A stretch of 64,000 nucleotides of DNA from Streptomyces sp. NBC_00568 (GTDB taxonomy: Bacteria; Actinomycetota; Actinomycetes; Streptomycetales; Streptomycetaceae), in the NCBI RefSeq assembly GCF_026341855.1, contig NZ_JAPENW010000001.1, positions 5,013,001-5,077,000 on the forward strand, given 5' to 3'. Every line of letters begins with the position of its first letter. Position 1 is the stretch's first letter. A program made the position numbers and the translations under genes. This document shows positions 15,057 to 21,716 of this stretch, one piece after another. The notes beneath the pieces are model-generated. The model saw nothing but the letters and a program-made list of their open reading frames with translations, was not told the DNA's origin and ran no database searches.

Positions 15057-15933
15057 GATAAGGCACCCCGTGCACCACTGCATTTCGCATGGAGACAAGG
15101 AGGCTACTCAGCGGTTGGGTACTGAGAGCGTCCACCAGTTCATGCGCCGAGATGGTAACTACGCGGGGGTCGGATGGAATGGATCCGCGACGCTCCCCTT
15201 GCTCTTCTTCCAGTGAATGATAAATAAGCAGACCGAACGGTACCTGGCTTGTGCTAAGTCGAGCCGAGAAGTTCTCTACGGCCCGCGTGAGACCGTGTCG
15301 CGGAGCGCTTATCCACATTTTCAATTGAACTAGCACTGGACCGCCGAGGATGGGGCTAGCTTCATCGGCCCAGATCGCAGCATCGTAACCCATATCGCCG
15401 GTCGCACGAAGCTCTGAAACTTCCGCCGCACGTGAATCCAATACCTCAAGTATAAGATTTTGGAAGTGTTCACCCGTGCTAATCTTTTTCAGGCGCAAAT
15501 GAGCCAAAGTGGCCGAATCGCGCGAAAGTGCGGGGAGGTCTGATGTCGCCGTGTGAGCTTCCGTTTTTCGCCGCAAAGTTCGAAGGAACTGTTTGAGGTG
15601 GAGCTCCAGAGCCTCCTCATTTCGGAGGTCTGCTTCAATCAGAGTTACGCCGGCAAGCACAAGTGGTGCCCGCCGGGGCGGCTCCAAGACCAAGAAGACC
15701 GGAGTGCGGCGGCCGAGGGCGACACCGATGTCCACCAATACGGCTGCCTCAGCGTCGCGATTGTCCCCCTTACCAAGGACAGCACACACGAAATCAACCG
15801 GCGGCTCGGGTGTCTGGGTGAGCCAGTCGACAGGCAGTTGGCTGGCCTTAAGGATGTCGGCCCCCAGACGACGCATCACACGCTTCAAGCCCTCACTGGG
15901 AAGGTCAAGGTCAGCAGTCAGCAGGCAACGCAT
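15049..15933 (-). CDS. Two-domain protein: nucleotide-binding-like N-terminus plus degenerate PD-(D/E)XK-like domain
   Basis: A 294-residue protein. Residues 1-120 alternate strands and helices in a way that recalls nucleoside deoxyribosyltransferase, TIR or SLOG-type domains (VDFVCAVLGKGD; AEAAVLVDIGVALGRRTPVF with Glu62 in the expected catalytic-helix position). The C-terminal half has a nuclease-like pattern: Glu155, Asp184 (MGYDAAIW) and Gln203-x-Lys205 (VLVQLKMW), so the usual second acidic residue is Gln. The following gene overlaps its stop and has an intact nuclease core. A sensor/effector pair is the simplest reading. No known family was assigned with confidence. Confidence 0.65.
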   Translation of the reverse strand: MRCLLTADLDLPSEGLKRVMRRLGADILKASQLPVDWLTQTPEPPVDFVCAVLGKGDNRDAEAAVLVDIGVALGRRTPVFLVLEPPRRAPLVLAGVTLIEADLRNEEALELHLKQFLRTLRRKTEAHTATSDLPALSRDSATLAHLRLKKISTGEHFQNLILEVLDSRAAEVSELRATGDMGYDAAIWADEASPILGGPVLVQLKMWISAPRHGLTRAVENFSARLSTSQVPFGLLIYHSLEEEQGERRGSIPSDPRVVTISAHELVDALSTQPLSSLLVSMRNAVVHGVPYRA

Positions 15934-16526
15934 GTGCCTACCGTAGCGACGGTGTTGCCCTTCGCACGGCCGCTTCAGTGAATCGCGTGCACGGTTGATT
16001 GCCTGTGTCGCAGCAGCTCTGTTCCTCTACCGCAGCGGTATGAGCTGGTGCTCCGGGGAACCGCAGTGGAAACGGGCGCACCCAAGCTGATTGCGTGACA
16101 GGATCGGCGCGGAATCTTGGGCTCAGCCAACGCGGCCTCGTACGGCGCTAGCAGAGCACCCAAGGGAGCCGGAGAGGACCAGCAGAGTCGTGGGTCGCCC
16201 CCAAGGTGCCTCGCTCGCAGGACTCTTGGACCTCGGCGACGGCGCTGCGGGTCGACGCTCACAAGTTTCCTGAGTCCAGTGCCTGATGAGGTGCGCGTCG
16301 CTTGCGAGTCTGCCCACCCTGGCCGCGCTCTAGTTGGGAGGGAGACAGCGTCTCGGAGGCGCCGTTCAACTCTGGCGGTGTCCAGAGTGGCAGCCCACCC
16401 TGGGCCGTCTCTGGGCCGTCAAAGGCCAGCCGGCAACGACAAGCGACGGCCACGAACGACCCCGGCTTCCGCAGTTCAGGGGCGGTCGAGTTCGGAGCGC
16501 GGCAGGTAGCCAGCGCTGCACGTCAA
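15934..16526. other. Non-coding right end of the element
   Basis: Nearly 600 bases without a supported gene. Frames on both strands lack ribosome sites and family resemblance. Promoter sequence for the leftward cargo pair must lie at its left side. The right boundary of the element is placed at or just before 16527, where a glutamine synthetase tail begins. Confidence 0.5.
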
Positions 16527-16613
16527 TTCCTCCGCAACAAGAAGTCGGAGTGGGAGGAGTACCGCTTCGAGGTCACCGCCTTCGAGCTGCGGAAGAATCT
16601 GCCGGTGCTGTAG
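16527..16613 (+). pseudogene. glnA2: Orphan 3' end of a glutamine synthetase gene (glnA2-type), probable att site
   Basis: Twenty-eight codons from FLRNKKSEWEEY to AFELRKNLPVL and stop match, from memory, the C-terminus of the GlnA2-type glutamine synthetase, which ends in ELRKNLPVL. Nothing upstream encodes the rest of the enzyme. Site-specific integration into a 3' gene end leaves exactly such a remnant on one side, while the element supplies a replacement tail on the other. The intact gene should therefore lie left of the window, beyond int. Confidence 0.75.
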
Positions 16614-16651
16614 GCGCAGGTGGGAGCGGGTTTCCCGTGAGAACGGCGCGT

Positions 16652-16676
16652 GGCCGACGGTCGGTGACCGTCGGCC
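16652..16676. terminator. Hairpin after the glnA2 tail
   Basis: GGCCGACGGTC and GACCGTCGGCC form an 11-bp stem with a 3-base loop, 39 bases past the glutamine synthetase stop. It is probably the original terminator of that gene. Confidence 0.55.
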
Positions 16677-16823
16677 CTGCGGTGTCTTCGGGGGCCGGGC
16701 CCGGAGGGAATGGGCGGCCGGGAGGTCCGCGGCGGCGCCGGTGGTCGTGGGGCTGGCTCGTGCCGTGCTCTGCCGTCAACTCCGCCTCTTGTGCGGCCTG
16801 TTGGCCGGGGAAGTGGGCCGGTG

Positions 16824-17390
16824 ATGAAGACTGTGGGTATGGAGTTCTTCTGTTATCACCGTGACCGGCCCGGCTCCTTGGAACTGCGCGACGAGCTGCT
16901 GGAGGAGCACTGGTCCTACATGGACGGGTACGCGGCGGAGATGATCGCCCGCGGTCCGACCCTCGACGGTGACCGGGACGCGCCCACCGGCAGCGTGCAC
17001 ATCGTCGACCTGCCGGATCCCGCGGCCGCCCACGCGTTCGCCTTCGGTGAGCCCGGCTACCAGGCGGGCGTGTACCGCGACGTGCTGGTGCGCCGGTGGC
17101 GCAACACGCTGGGGCGCACCATGTGGGAGTTTCCCGGCGGCCGTACCGGTGGCAACCGGTACCTGGTGCTCGGCCTCGGCGCCGGGCGGGCCGCCGACCT
17201 CGACGTGCCGCCGGAGCGGGAAGGGCTGATCGCCTACGGGCCGCTGCTGTCGGACGACGGTTCCGCCTGGCTGGGTACGGCGGCGCTGGTGCGGGCGCCG
17301 GACCCGGACGCGGCCCGCGCCGTCCTCACCCCCGACCGGTACGCCGACATCGAGGTCCACGACTGGCAGTTCGGCGGGCGGCCGTCATGA
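16824..17390 (+). CDS. YciI-like dimeric alpha/beta-barrel protein
   Basis: A 188-residue protein whose first 90 residues fit the YCII fold: FFCYHRDRPGSLELRDEL, then EEHWSYMDGYAAEMIARGP, and DPAAAHAFAFGEPGYQAGVY, where the acidic and aromatic residues line the ligand cleft. A second half (YLVLGLGAGRAADL to VLTPDRYADIEVHDW) looks like a degenerate second repeat. YciI proteins are small enzymes or ligand-binding proteins of mostly unknown substrate. The ATG at 16824 is preferred (GTG 16821 is also possible). It is the first intact chromosomal gene right of the element. Confidence 0.75.
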   Translation: MKTVGMEFFCYHRDRPGSLELRDELLEEHWSYMDGYAAEMIARGPTLDGDRDAPTGSVHIVDLPDPAAAHAFAFGEPGYQAGVYRDVLVRRWRNTLGRTMWEFPGGRTGGNRYLVLGLGAGRAADLDVPPEREGLIAYGPLLSDDGSAWLGTAALVRAPDPDAARAVLTPDRYADIEVHDWQFGGRPS

Positions 17391-17454
17391 AGCGAGGCGG
17401 CGGCTGACCCGGGTGGGGCCCGCGGTGGCCGCGCTGCGGCGCGCTGGAGGTGAC

Positions 17455-18477
17455 TCACTGGCGCACGTACGCGGGAGACACCGCCGCGGTGCTGATGCGC
17501 CGCGGCTTTCCCGTGCCGTCGGACGGGACCGTGTACAGGTCGGCTCCGTAGTCGCCGGGGAGGGCGTAGACGAGGGTGTGGTCGTCGCGCCAGACCGCCT
17601 GGTCGTCGACACTGCGGGGCTCGGCCAGCGGGGTTTCGCGCCCGGTGCGCAGGTCGAGGACGTACAGGTGCCAAGGGGCGTCCTGGGGAAGGCCCTGGAC
17701 GCGCTTCTTGAACGCGACGCGGGTGCCGTCGGGGGAGAGGGAAGGGCATTCGACGTTCGTGCGCAGGGTGGTGACGGTGCGGGTGCGCAGGTCGCCGCGG
17801 ACCAGGTGGGTGGTGCCGTGCGTGGCCATCGTGGCGTAGAAGGTGCGGTCGTCGTCCGCGAAGGTCACGCCCCAGAAGTTGACGTCGGCCGCGTGGTAGG
17901 TCCTGCCGTCCTTCACCACGCGGTACGCCTCCAGGGACGGTGTCAGCCTCCCCGTGCGGGTGTCGACGACGGCCGCCCGGGTCGAGAAGTTCGTGCCCGC
18001 GTAGGAGTCGCCGCCCACGAACGCCGTCCAGGCCGCGTACCGGCCGCTGGGCGAGACACGGGCGCGGGACGGGATGCCGGGCACGTCGTAGCGGGCCGTC
18101 ACGCGCAGACCGGCGTCGAGGATCACCGCCCGGTAGGTGTCCCGGACCGTGCCGTGCACCGCCTGAAGGCACACTCCGGTGCCCGAAGCGGCGTAGAAGC
18201 GCAGGCACTTGACCTTGGACGCCGTGCGCGGGCCCGACGGGTCGGACGCCGGGACGGCCGTCAGCTCGTCGCGGTGCGGGCCCCACGCCATGTTCCGGAA
18301 CACCAGCCGCCGGGCGTCGGTCAGGGAGACCCGCCCCGCGGTGATCCGCGGGCCGCCGGGGCGGGCCTCGTTCCTGCGCTCGGCGCGGGCCGAGGCGTGC
18401 AGCACGGAGGCCGTCGCGACGCCCGCCAGGACGACCAGGGCGCAGACCAGGACCAGGATGCGGGTTCGCAGCGTCAT
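17455..18477 (-). CDS. Membrane-anchored or secreted TolB-like beta-propeller protein
   Basis: A 340-residue protein with an N-terminal hydrophobic helix (ILVLVCALVVLAGVATASVL) that acts as signal or anchor. Repeated four-strand blades typical of TolB/WD40-like propellers follow (RARVSPSGRYAAWTAF; GVTFADDDRTFYATM; CPSLSPDGTRVAFKK; VWRDDHTLVYALPGD). Family members often bind partner proteins or sense the envelope. Its ATG overlaps the stop of the MFS transporter (ATGA), so it is the third gene of an operon with the phosphoesterase and the transporter. The ligand is unknown. Confidence 0.77.
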   Translation of the reverse strand: MTLRTRILVLVCALVVLAGVATASVLHASARAERRNEARPGGPRITAGRVSLTDARRLVFRNMAWGPHRDELTAVPASDPSGPRTASKVKCLRFYAASGTGVCLQAVHGTVRDTYRAVILDAGLRVTARYDVPGIPSRARVSPSGRYAAWTAFVGGDSYAGTNFSTRAAVVDTRTGRLTPSLEAYRVVKDGRTYHAADVNFWGVTFADDDRTFYATMATHGTTHLVRGDLRTRTVTTLRTNVECPSLSPDGTRVAFKKRVQGLPQDAPWHLYVLDLRTGRETPLAEPRSVDDQAVWRDDHTLVYALPGDYGADLYTVPSDGTGKPRRISTAAVSPAYVRQ

Positions 18478-20129
18478 ACGGGGCCTTCTGCCGAGGGGGT
18501 GCGGTGGGCGGGGCGCAGGCTCAGGGCGAACAGGGCGCACAGGGCGAGGGCCACGGCCGACGCGGTGAGCGCCGTGCGGTCGCCCCACGCCGTCCACGCC
18601 GCGCCGAAGCCGAGCGAGCAGACGAACCGGGCCAGCGCCTGCCCCGTCTGGACCAGCGCGAGCCCGGACGAGCGCAGCTCCTTGGGCACGCTGTCGGAGG
18701 CCGCGGCCATGAGCACGCCGTCCGTCGCCGCGTAGAAACCGCCGTGCAGGAGCAGGACGGCGTACGGCAGCGCCGCACCGTGCCAGGACGTGAGCAGCAG
18801 GGCGTACGCGAGGAGCAGGGCGCCGTGGCCGGCCAGGAACACCCCCCACCGGCCGGCCCGGTCCGCGAGGCGCCCGAGCGGGACGGCCAGCAGCAGGAAC
18901 GCGGCGGCCGTGCCGAGGGGCAGCAGCGCGAACCAGCGGTCCGGCACCCCGAGCCTGCGCTGGAGCAGTAGGAACACGAACGAGTCGCTGACCGTGGCGA
19001 GGCCGAGCAGGGTCGCGCAGAGCGCGATGCGGCGCAGTTCCGGTCGGCGCAGGAGAGCGAGGGCGGCGCGCAGGGTGGGGCGCGGTGCGGTCGGGGCGGC
19101 GCCTTCGGCTGTCGTACGCGGGCTCCGGGAGCTCTGGGGGCTCCGGGAGCTCTGGGGGCTCCGGGGGCCCTGGGGGCTCCGGGGGCCCTGGGGGCCGTGG
19201 GAATCCCGGGGGGCCTGGGAGTCCTGGGGACCCTGGGAGTCCTGGGAATCCTGAGGGCCGTGCGGGTCCTCGGGGTCCGTGCTCCGCGGTCCGGATTCCC
19301 GGGTGTCCCCGGCCGTCGCGCGGAAGCCGACCGCACCCCAGGACCGCGCACGGTCGGGGGTGTCCCCGGCCGTCGCGCGGGAGCCGGCCGCACCCCCGGA
19401 CCGCGTACGGGCGCCGACTGCGCCCGGTTCCTGTGCCGCACCCGTGGACCGCGCACCCGCACCCCCCGGCACGAACAGCACCAGGACCAGGACGCCGGCC
19501 ACGGCCACGCAGAAGCTGACCATGAACACCGCGTCGTAGCCGTCGACGGTGGCCCGGAGGATCAGGAAGGCGGCCAGCGGGCCCAGCAGGGCGCCCGCCG
19601 TGTCCATCGCGCGATGGACGCCGAAGGCGCGGCCGCGGGTCTCCGGGGTGCTGGACAGGGAGATGAGGGCGTCGCGCGGGGCGGTGCGCAGGCCCTTGCC
19701 GGTGCGGTCGGCCGCGAGGACCAGGCCGATGGGGGTCAGGGTCTGCGCCACCAGGAGCAGGGGTTTGCAGGCCGCCGAGAGGGCGTATCCGGCGCCCGCC
19801 ACCCACTTGTGGCGGCCGCCGCCCCGGTCGGCGAGATGCCCCCCGGCCAGGCGGACCAGGGCCGAGAAGCCGTTGTAGATCCCGTCGAGGAGCCCGAAGC
19901 CGAGGGGCGACAGGCCGAGGCCCGCCACCAGGTACAGGGGCAGGACCGCCGTCACCATCTCCGAGGAGACGTCGGTGATCAGGCTGACCGTGCCGAGTGC
20001 CAGCACCGTGGGCGCGACCGCGTTACGGCGCCGCCCGGCGCGGGGCCGGGCGGCGCGGGGCCGGGCGGCGCTTTCCGCGGACGCCGCCGGAGTCTCCGGT
20101 GTACCGGCGCGGCTGTCCGCTACGTACAT
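18474..20129 (-). CDS. MFS transporter with repeat-expanded central loop
   Basis: A 551-residue major facilitator with about 12 membrane helices. The first half carries the MFS motif A region (FSALVRLAGGHLADR...R) and the drug-efflux-like segment DRTGKGLRTAPRDALIS, characteristic of a large actinobacterial group. The helices are split by a cytoplasmic loop of about 125 residues (roughly 220-348) that is low-complexity and collagen-like (PQGPRSPQ repeats). Substrate unknown. It starts one base after the phosphoesterase stop and is coupled to the beta-propeller gene. The loop DNA contains tandem 18-bp repeats, so its length probably varies between strains. Confidence 0.87.
   Translation of the reverse strand: MYVADSRAGTPETPAASAESAARPRAARPRAGRRRNAVAPTVLALGTVSLITDVSSEMVTAVLPLYLVAGLGLSPLGFGLLDGIYNGFSALVRLAGGHLADRGGGRHKWVAGAGYALSAACKPLLLVAQTLTPIGLVLAADRTGKGLRTAPRDALISLSSTPETRGRAFGVHRAMDTAGALLGPLAAFLILRATVDGYDAVFMVSFCVAVAGVLVLVLFVPGGAGARSTGAAQEPGAVGARTRSGGAAGSRATAGDTPDRARSWGAVGFRATAGDTRESGPRSTDPEDPHGPQDSQDSQGPQDSQAPRDSHGPQGPRSPQGPRSPQSSRSPQSSRSPRTTAEGAAPTAPRPTLRAALALLRRPELRRIALCATLLGLATVSDSFVFLLLQRRLGVPDRWFALLPLGTAAAFLLLAVPLGRLADRAGRWGVFLAGHGALLLAYALLLTSWHGAALPYAVLLLHGGFYAATDGVLMAAASDSVPKELRSSGLALVQTGQALARFVCSLGFGAAWTAWGDRTALTASAVALALCALFALSLRPAHRTPSAEGPV
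19121..19192. repeat. Four tandem 18-bp units inside the MFS gene
   Basis: Two copies of GGCTCCGGGAGCTCTGGG are followed by two of GGCTCCGGGGGCCCTGGG, continuing as degenerate copies to about 19260. They are in frame and encode a six-residue repeat in the cytoplasmic loop. A separate, longer imperfect duplication of roughly 57 bp lies at about 19282-19395. Confidence 0.8.
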
Positions 20130-20130
20130 G

Positions 20131-21018
20131 TCAGGACGTCCAGATGCCCGTGATGTCCTTGGCGGAGGCCGCGTTGCCCGCGTGCGGGAGGCCGTGCATG
20201 TCCTCCAGCGTGCGCAGCAGGTCGTAGTGGTTGTAGGTGGTGGTGGAGGAGGAACCCGCGGTCACCTGCTGGCCGTAGAGCACGGTCGGGATCTTGTTGC
20301 CGCTGAGCCGGTTGTCCTCGTCGAAGGTGACGACGAGCAGGCTGTTGTGGGTCTTGGCCCAGGTGGCGTACGCGCTCAGGTTGTTCTTCAGCCAGGTGTC
20401 GCCGGTGGACACCGAGCAGTCGTGCATGTCGCTGCACAGGTTCGGGACGACGAAGGAGACCTGCGGAAGCGTCGTGTAGTCCGTCGGGAACTGGGCGAAC
20501 GTCCTGGCACTGGACGTCGGAACGTTGCTGAAGCCGAACCAGGGGTTGTGCTTGCGCGCGTATTTTCCGCTGCTGCACGTGGTCGACCCCTGGCTGGGCA
20601 GGGTCTCGTTGTAGCTGCCCCACGTCCTGCCCGCGGCGATCAGCTCGGAGGCGAGGTTCGGGGCGGACGAGAAGCCGGGCGTGTAGCAGCTGTCGTCGGT
20701 GATGCCCTGGGTGGAGCCGGAGAACAGGGCGAAGTAGTTGGGCTGGCTCGGGTGCGTCTCGGCGTACGACTGGGAGAGGTTGGCCCCGCCGGTCTTGAGC
20801 GAGTTGATGTACGGCGCGCCGGAGGAGCCGATCACCTGGCTGTACGCGTGGTTCTCGAAGACCACGACCACGACGTGGTCCGGGGTCGGGACCGCGGCCG
20901 CGGCGCGGGCGGGGGACGAACCGGCGAACCCGGTCCAGAGCCCGGCCGCGGCCGCGGTGAAGGCGAGGGCGGATGCCACGACGGCACGACTGCGGCGGTA
21001 CACGTTTCTGCCGGACAC
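20131..21018 (-). CDS. Secreted phosphoesterase (acid phosphatase / phospholipase C-like)
   Basis: A 295-residue exported enzyme of the alkaline-phosphatase superfamily branch that includes AcpA and phospholipase C-like proteins. After a signal peptide (about residues 1-40, ending SSPARAAAA) comes the metal-binding VVVVVFENHAYSQVIG. The nucleophile region YAETHPSQPNYFALFSG, the NLCSDMHDC block, VTFDEDNRLSGN and a final NHYDLLRTLEDMHGL follow, all standard motifs of the family. It likely hydrolyses phosphate esters outside the cell. The start is GTG 21018 with GGAGG 7 bases upstream. It opens a three-gene operon. Confidence 0.87.
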   Translation of the reverse strand: MSGRNVYRRSRAVVASALAFTAAAAGLWTGFAGSSPARAAAAVPTPDHVVVVVFENHAYSQVIGSSGAPYINSLKTGGANLSQSYAETHPSQPNYFALFSGSTQGITDDSCYTPGFSSAPNLASELIAAGRTWGSYNETLPSQGSTTCSSGKYARKHNPWFGFSNVPTSSARTFAQFPTDYTTLPQVSFVVPNLCSDMHDCSVSTGDTWLKNNLSAYATWAKTHNSLLVVTFDEDNRLSGNKIPTVLYGQQVTAGSSSTTTYNHYDLLRTLEDMHGLPHAGNAASAKDITGIWTS

Positions 21019-21129
21019 TTCAGACCTCCGGTGGGGGGAGAGGCGACGGTGGCGGTGCGGACAGAGCATGCACACGCCAAGATTCCCTCTCCTCACGTCC
21101 CCCAACCGGAGGGATGAAGAGCGGATGAA

Positions 21130-21570
21130 CTACTGCCGCTGGGCTGCCAGCTCGCTCAGCAGCCGGTGCAGCGGCTCCGTCGCCCGCCGCCGGTACTCCT
21201 GGATCGCCCAGCCGTTCCCGTCCGGGTCCTTGAAGTACATGAACGTGGCACCGTCACGCGGCGCGAACTCCACCGGCTCGCTGACGTCGAGCCCCCGCGC
21301 CGTGAGCTCCTCGTACGCCGCCTTGGCGTCCGTGACGCACAGCTGCATCCCGTGGTACGTCCCCGGCCGCGGCGTCCCCGTCGGGACCTCGAGCCCGTCG
21401 ACGAGCGCGATCGAACACCCGGACCCCGGCGGCGTCAGCTGCACGATCCGCACCCCCTCCATCACCTCCCCGTCCAGGTCGACATGGAAGCCGACCTTGT
21501 CCCGGTAGAACTCCTTGGCCCGGTCCACGTCGGAGACCGGCAGCAGGATCACTTCGAGGGTCATGTCCAT
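21130..21570 (-). CDS. VOC (glyoxalase/bleomycin-resistance) family protein
   Basis: A 146-residue single-gene VOC protein with two beta-alpha-beta-beta-beta modules: EVILLPVSDVDRAKEFYRDK in the first and LCVTDAKAAYEELTARGLDV with FMYFKDPDGNGWAIQEY in the second. His/Glu metal ligands are present in the usual places (Glu of the last strand, IQE). VOC proteins are dioxygenases, isomerases or binding proteins; the substrate cannot be read from sequence. GGGAG precedes the ATG at 21570. Confidence 0.88.
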   Translation of the reverse strand: MDMTLEVILLPVSDVDRAKEFYRDKVGFHVDLDGEVMEGVRIVQLTPPGSGCSIALVDGLEVPTGTPRPGTYHGMQLCVTDAKAAYEELTARGLDVSEPVEFAPRDGATFMYFKDPDGNGWAIQEYRRRATEPLHRLLSELAAQRQ

Positions 21571-21716
21571 GGCTTGACTCCCTTGTCGTACGGCTCATGG
21601 CTCAGTCCACAGAAGCCCAGACCGGCGCGGGGCGCCACCCTGGGGACCGGGGTTAGGCTCGCTTCGCACGACCTTGATCCGATGGTCCGTGGAATCCGAT
21701 CCGACAGGAGGCCGGG

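Noticed and set aside
15975..16453. Several short frames on both strands at the right end of the element
   Set aside because: No ribosome sites and no recognisable proteins, with unusual amino-acid content for real genes.
16100..16530. A tRNA gene as the attachment site
   Set aside because: No cloverleaf could be built in the right end; the synthetase tail explains the boundary better.
19121..19192. Possible noncoding repeat or CRISPR inside the transporter
   Set aside because: Repeats are in frame, 18 bp with no spacers, and encode a clear loop of the MFS protein.
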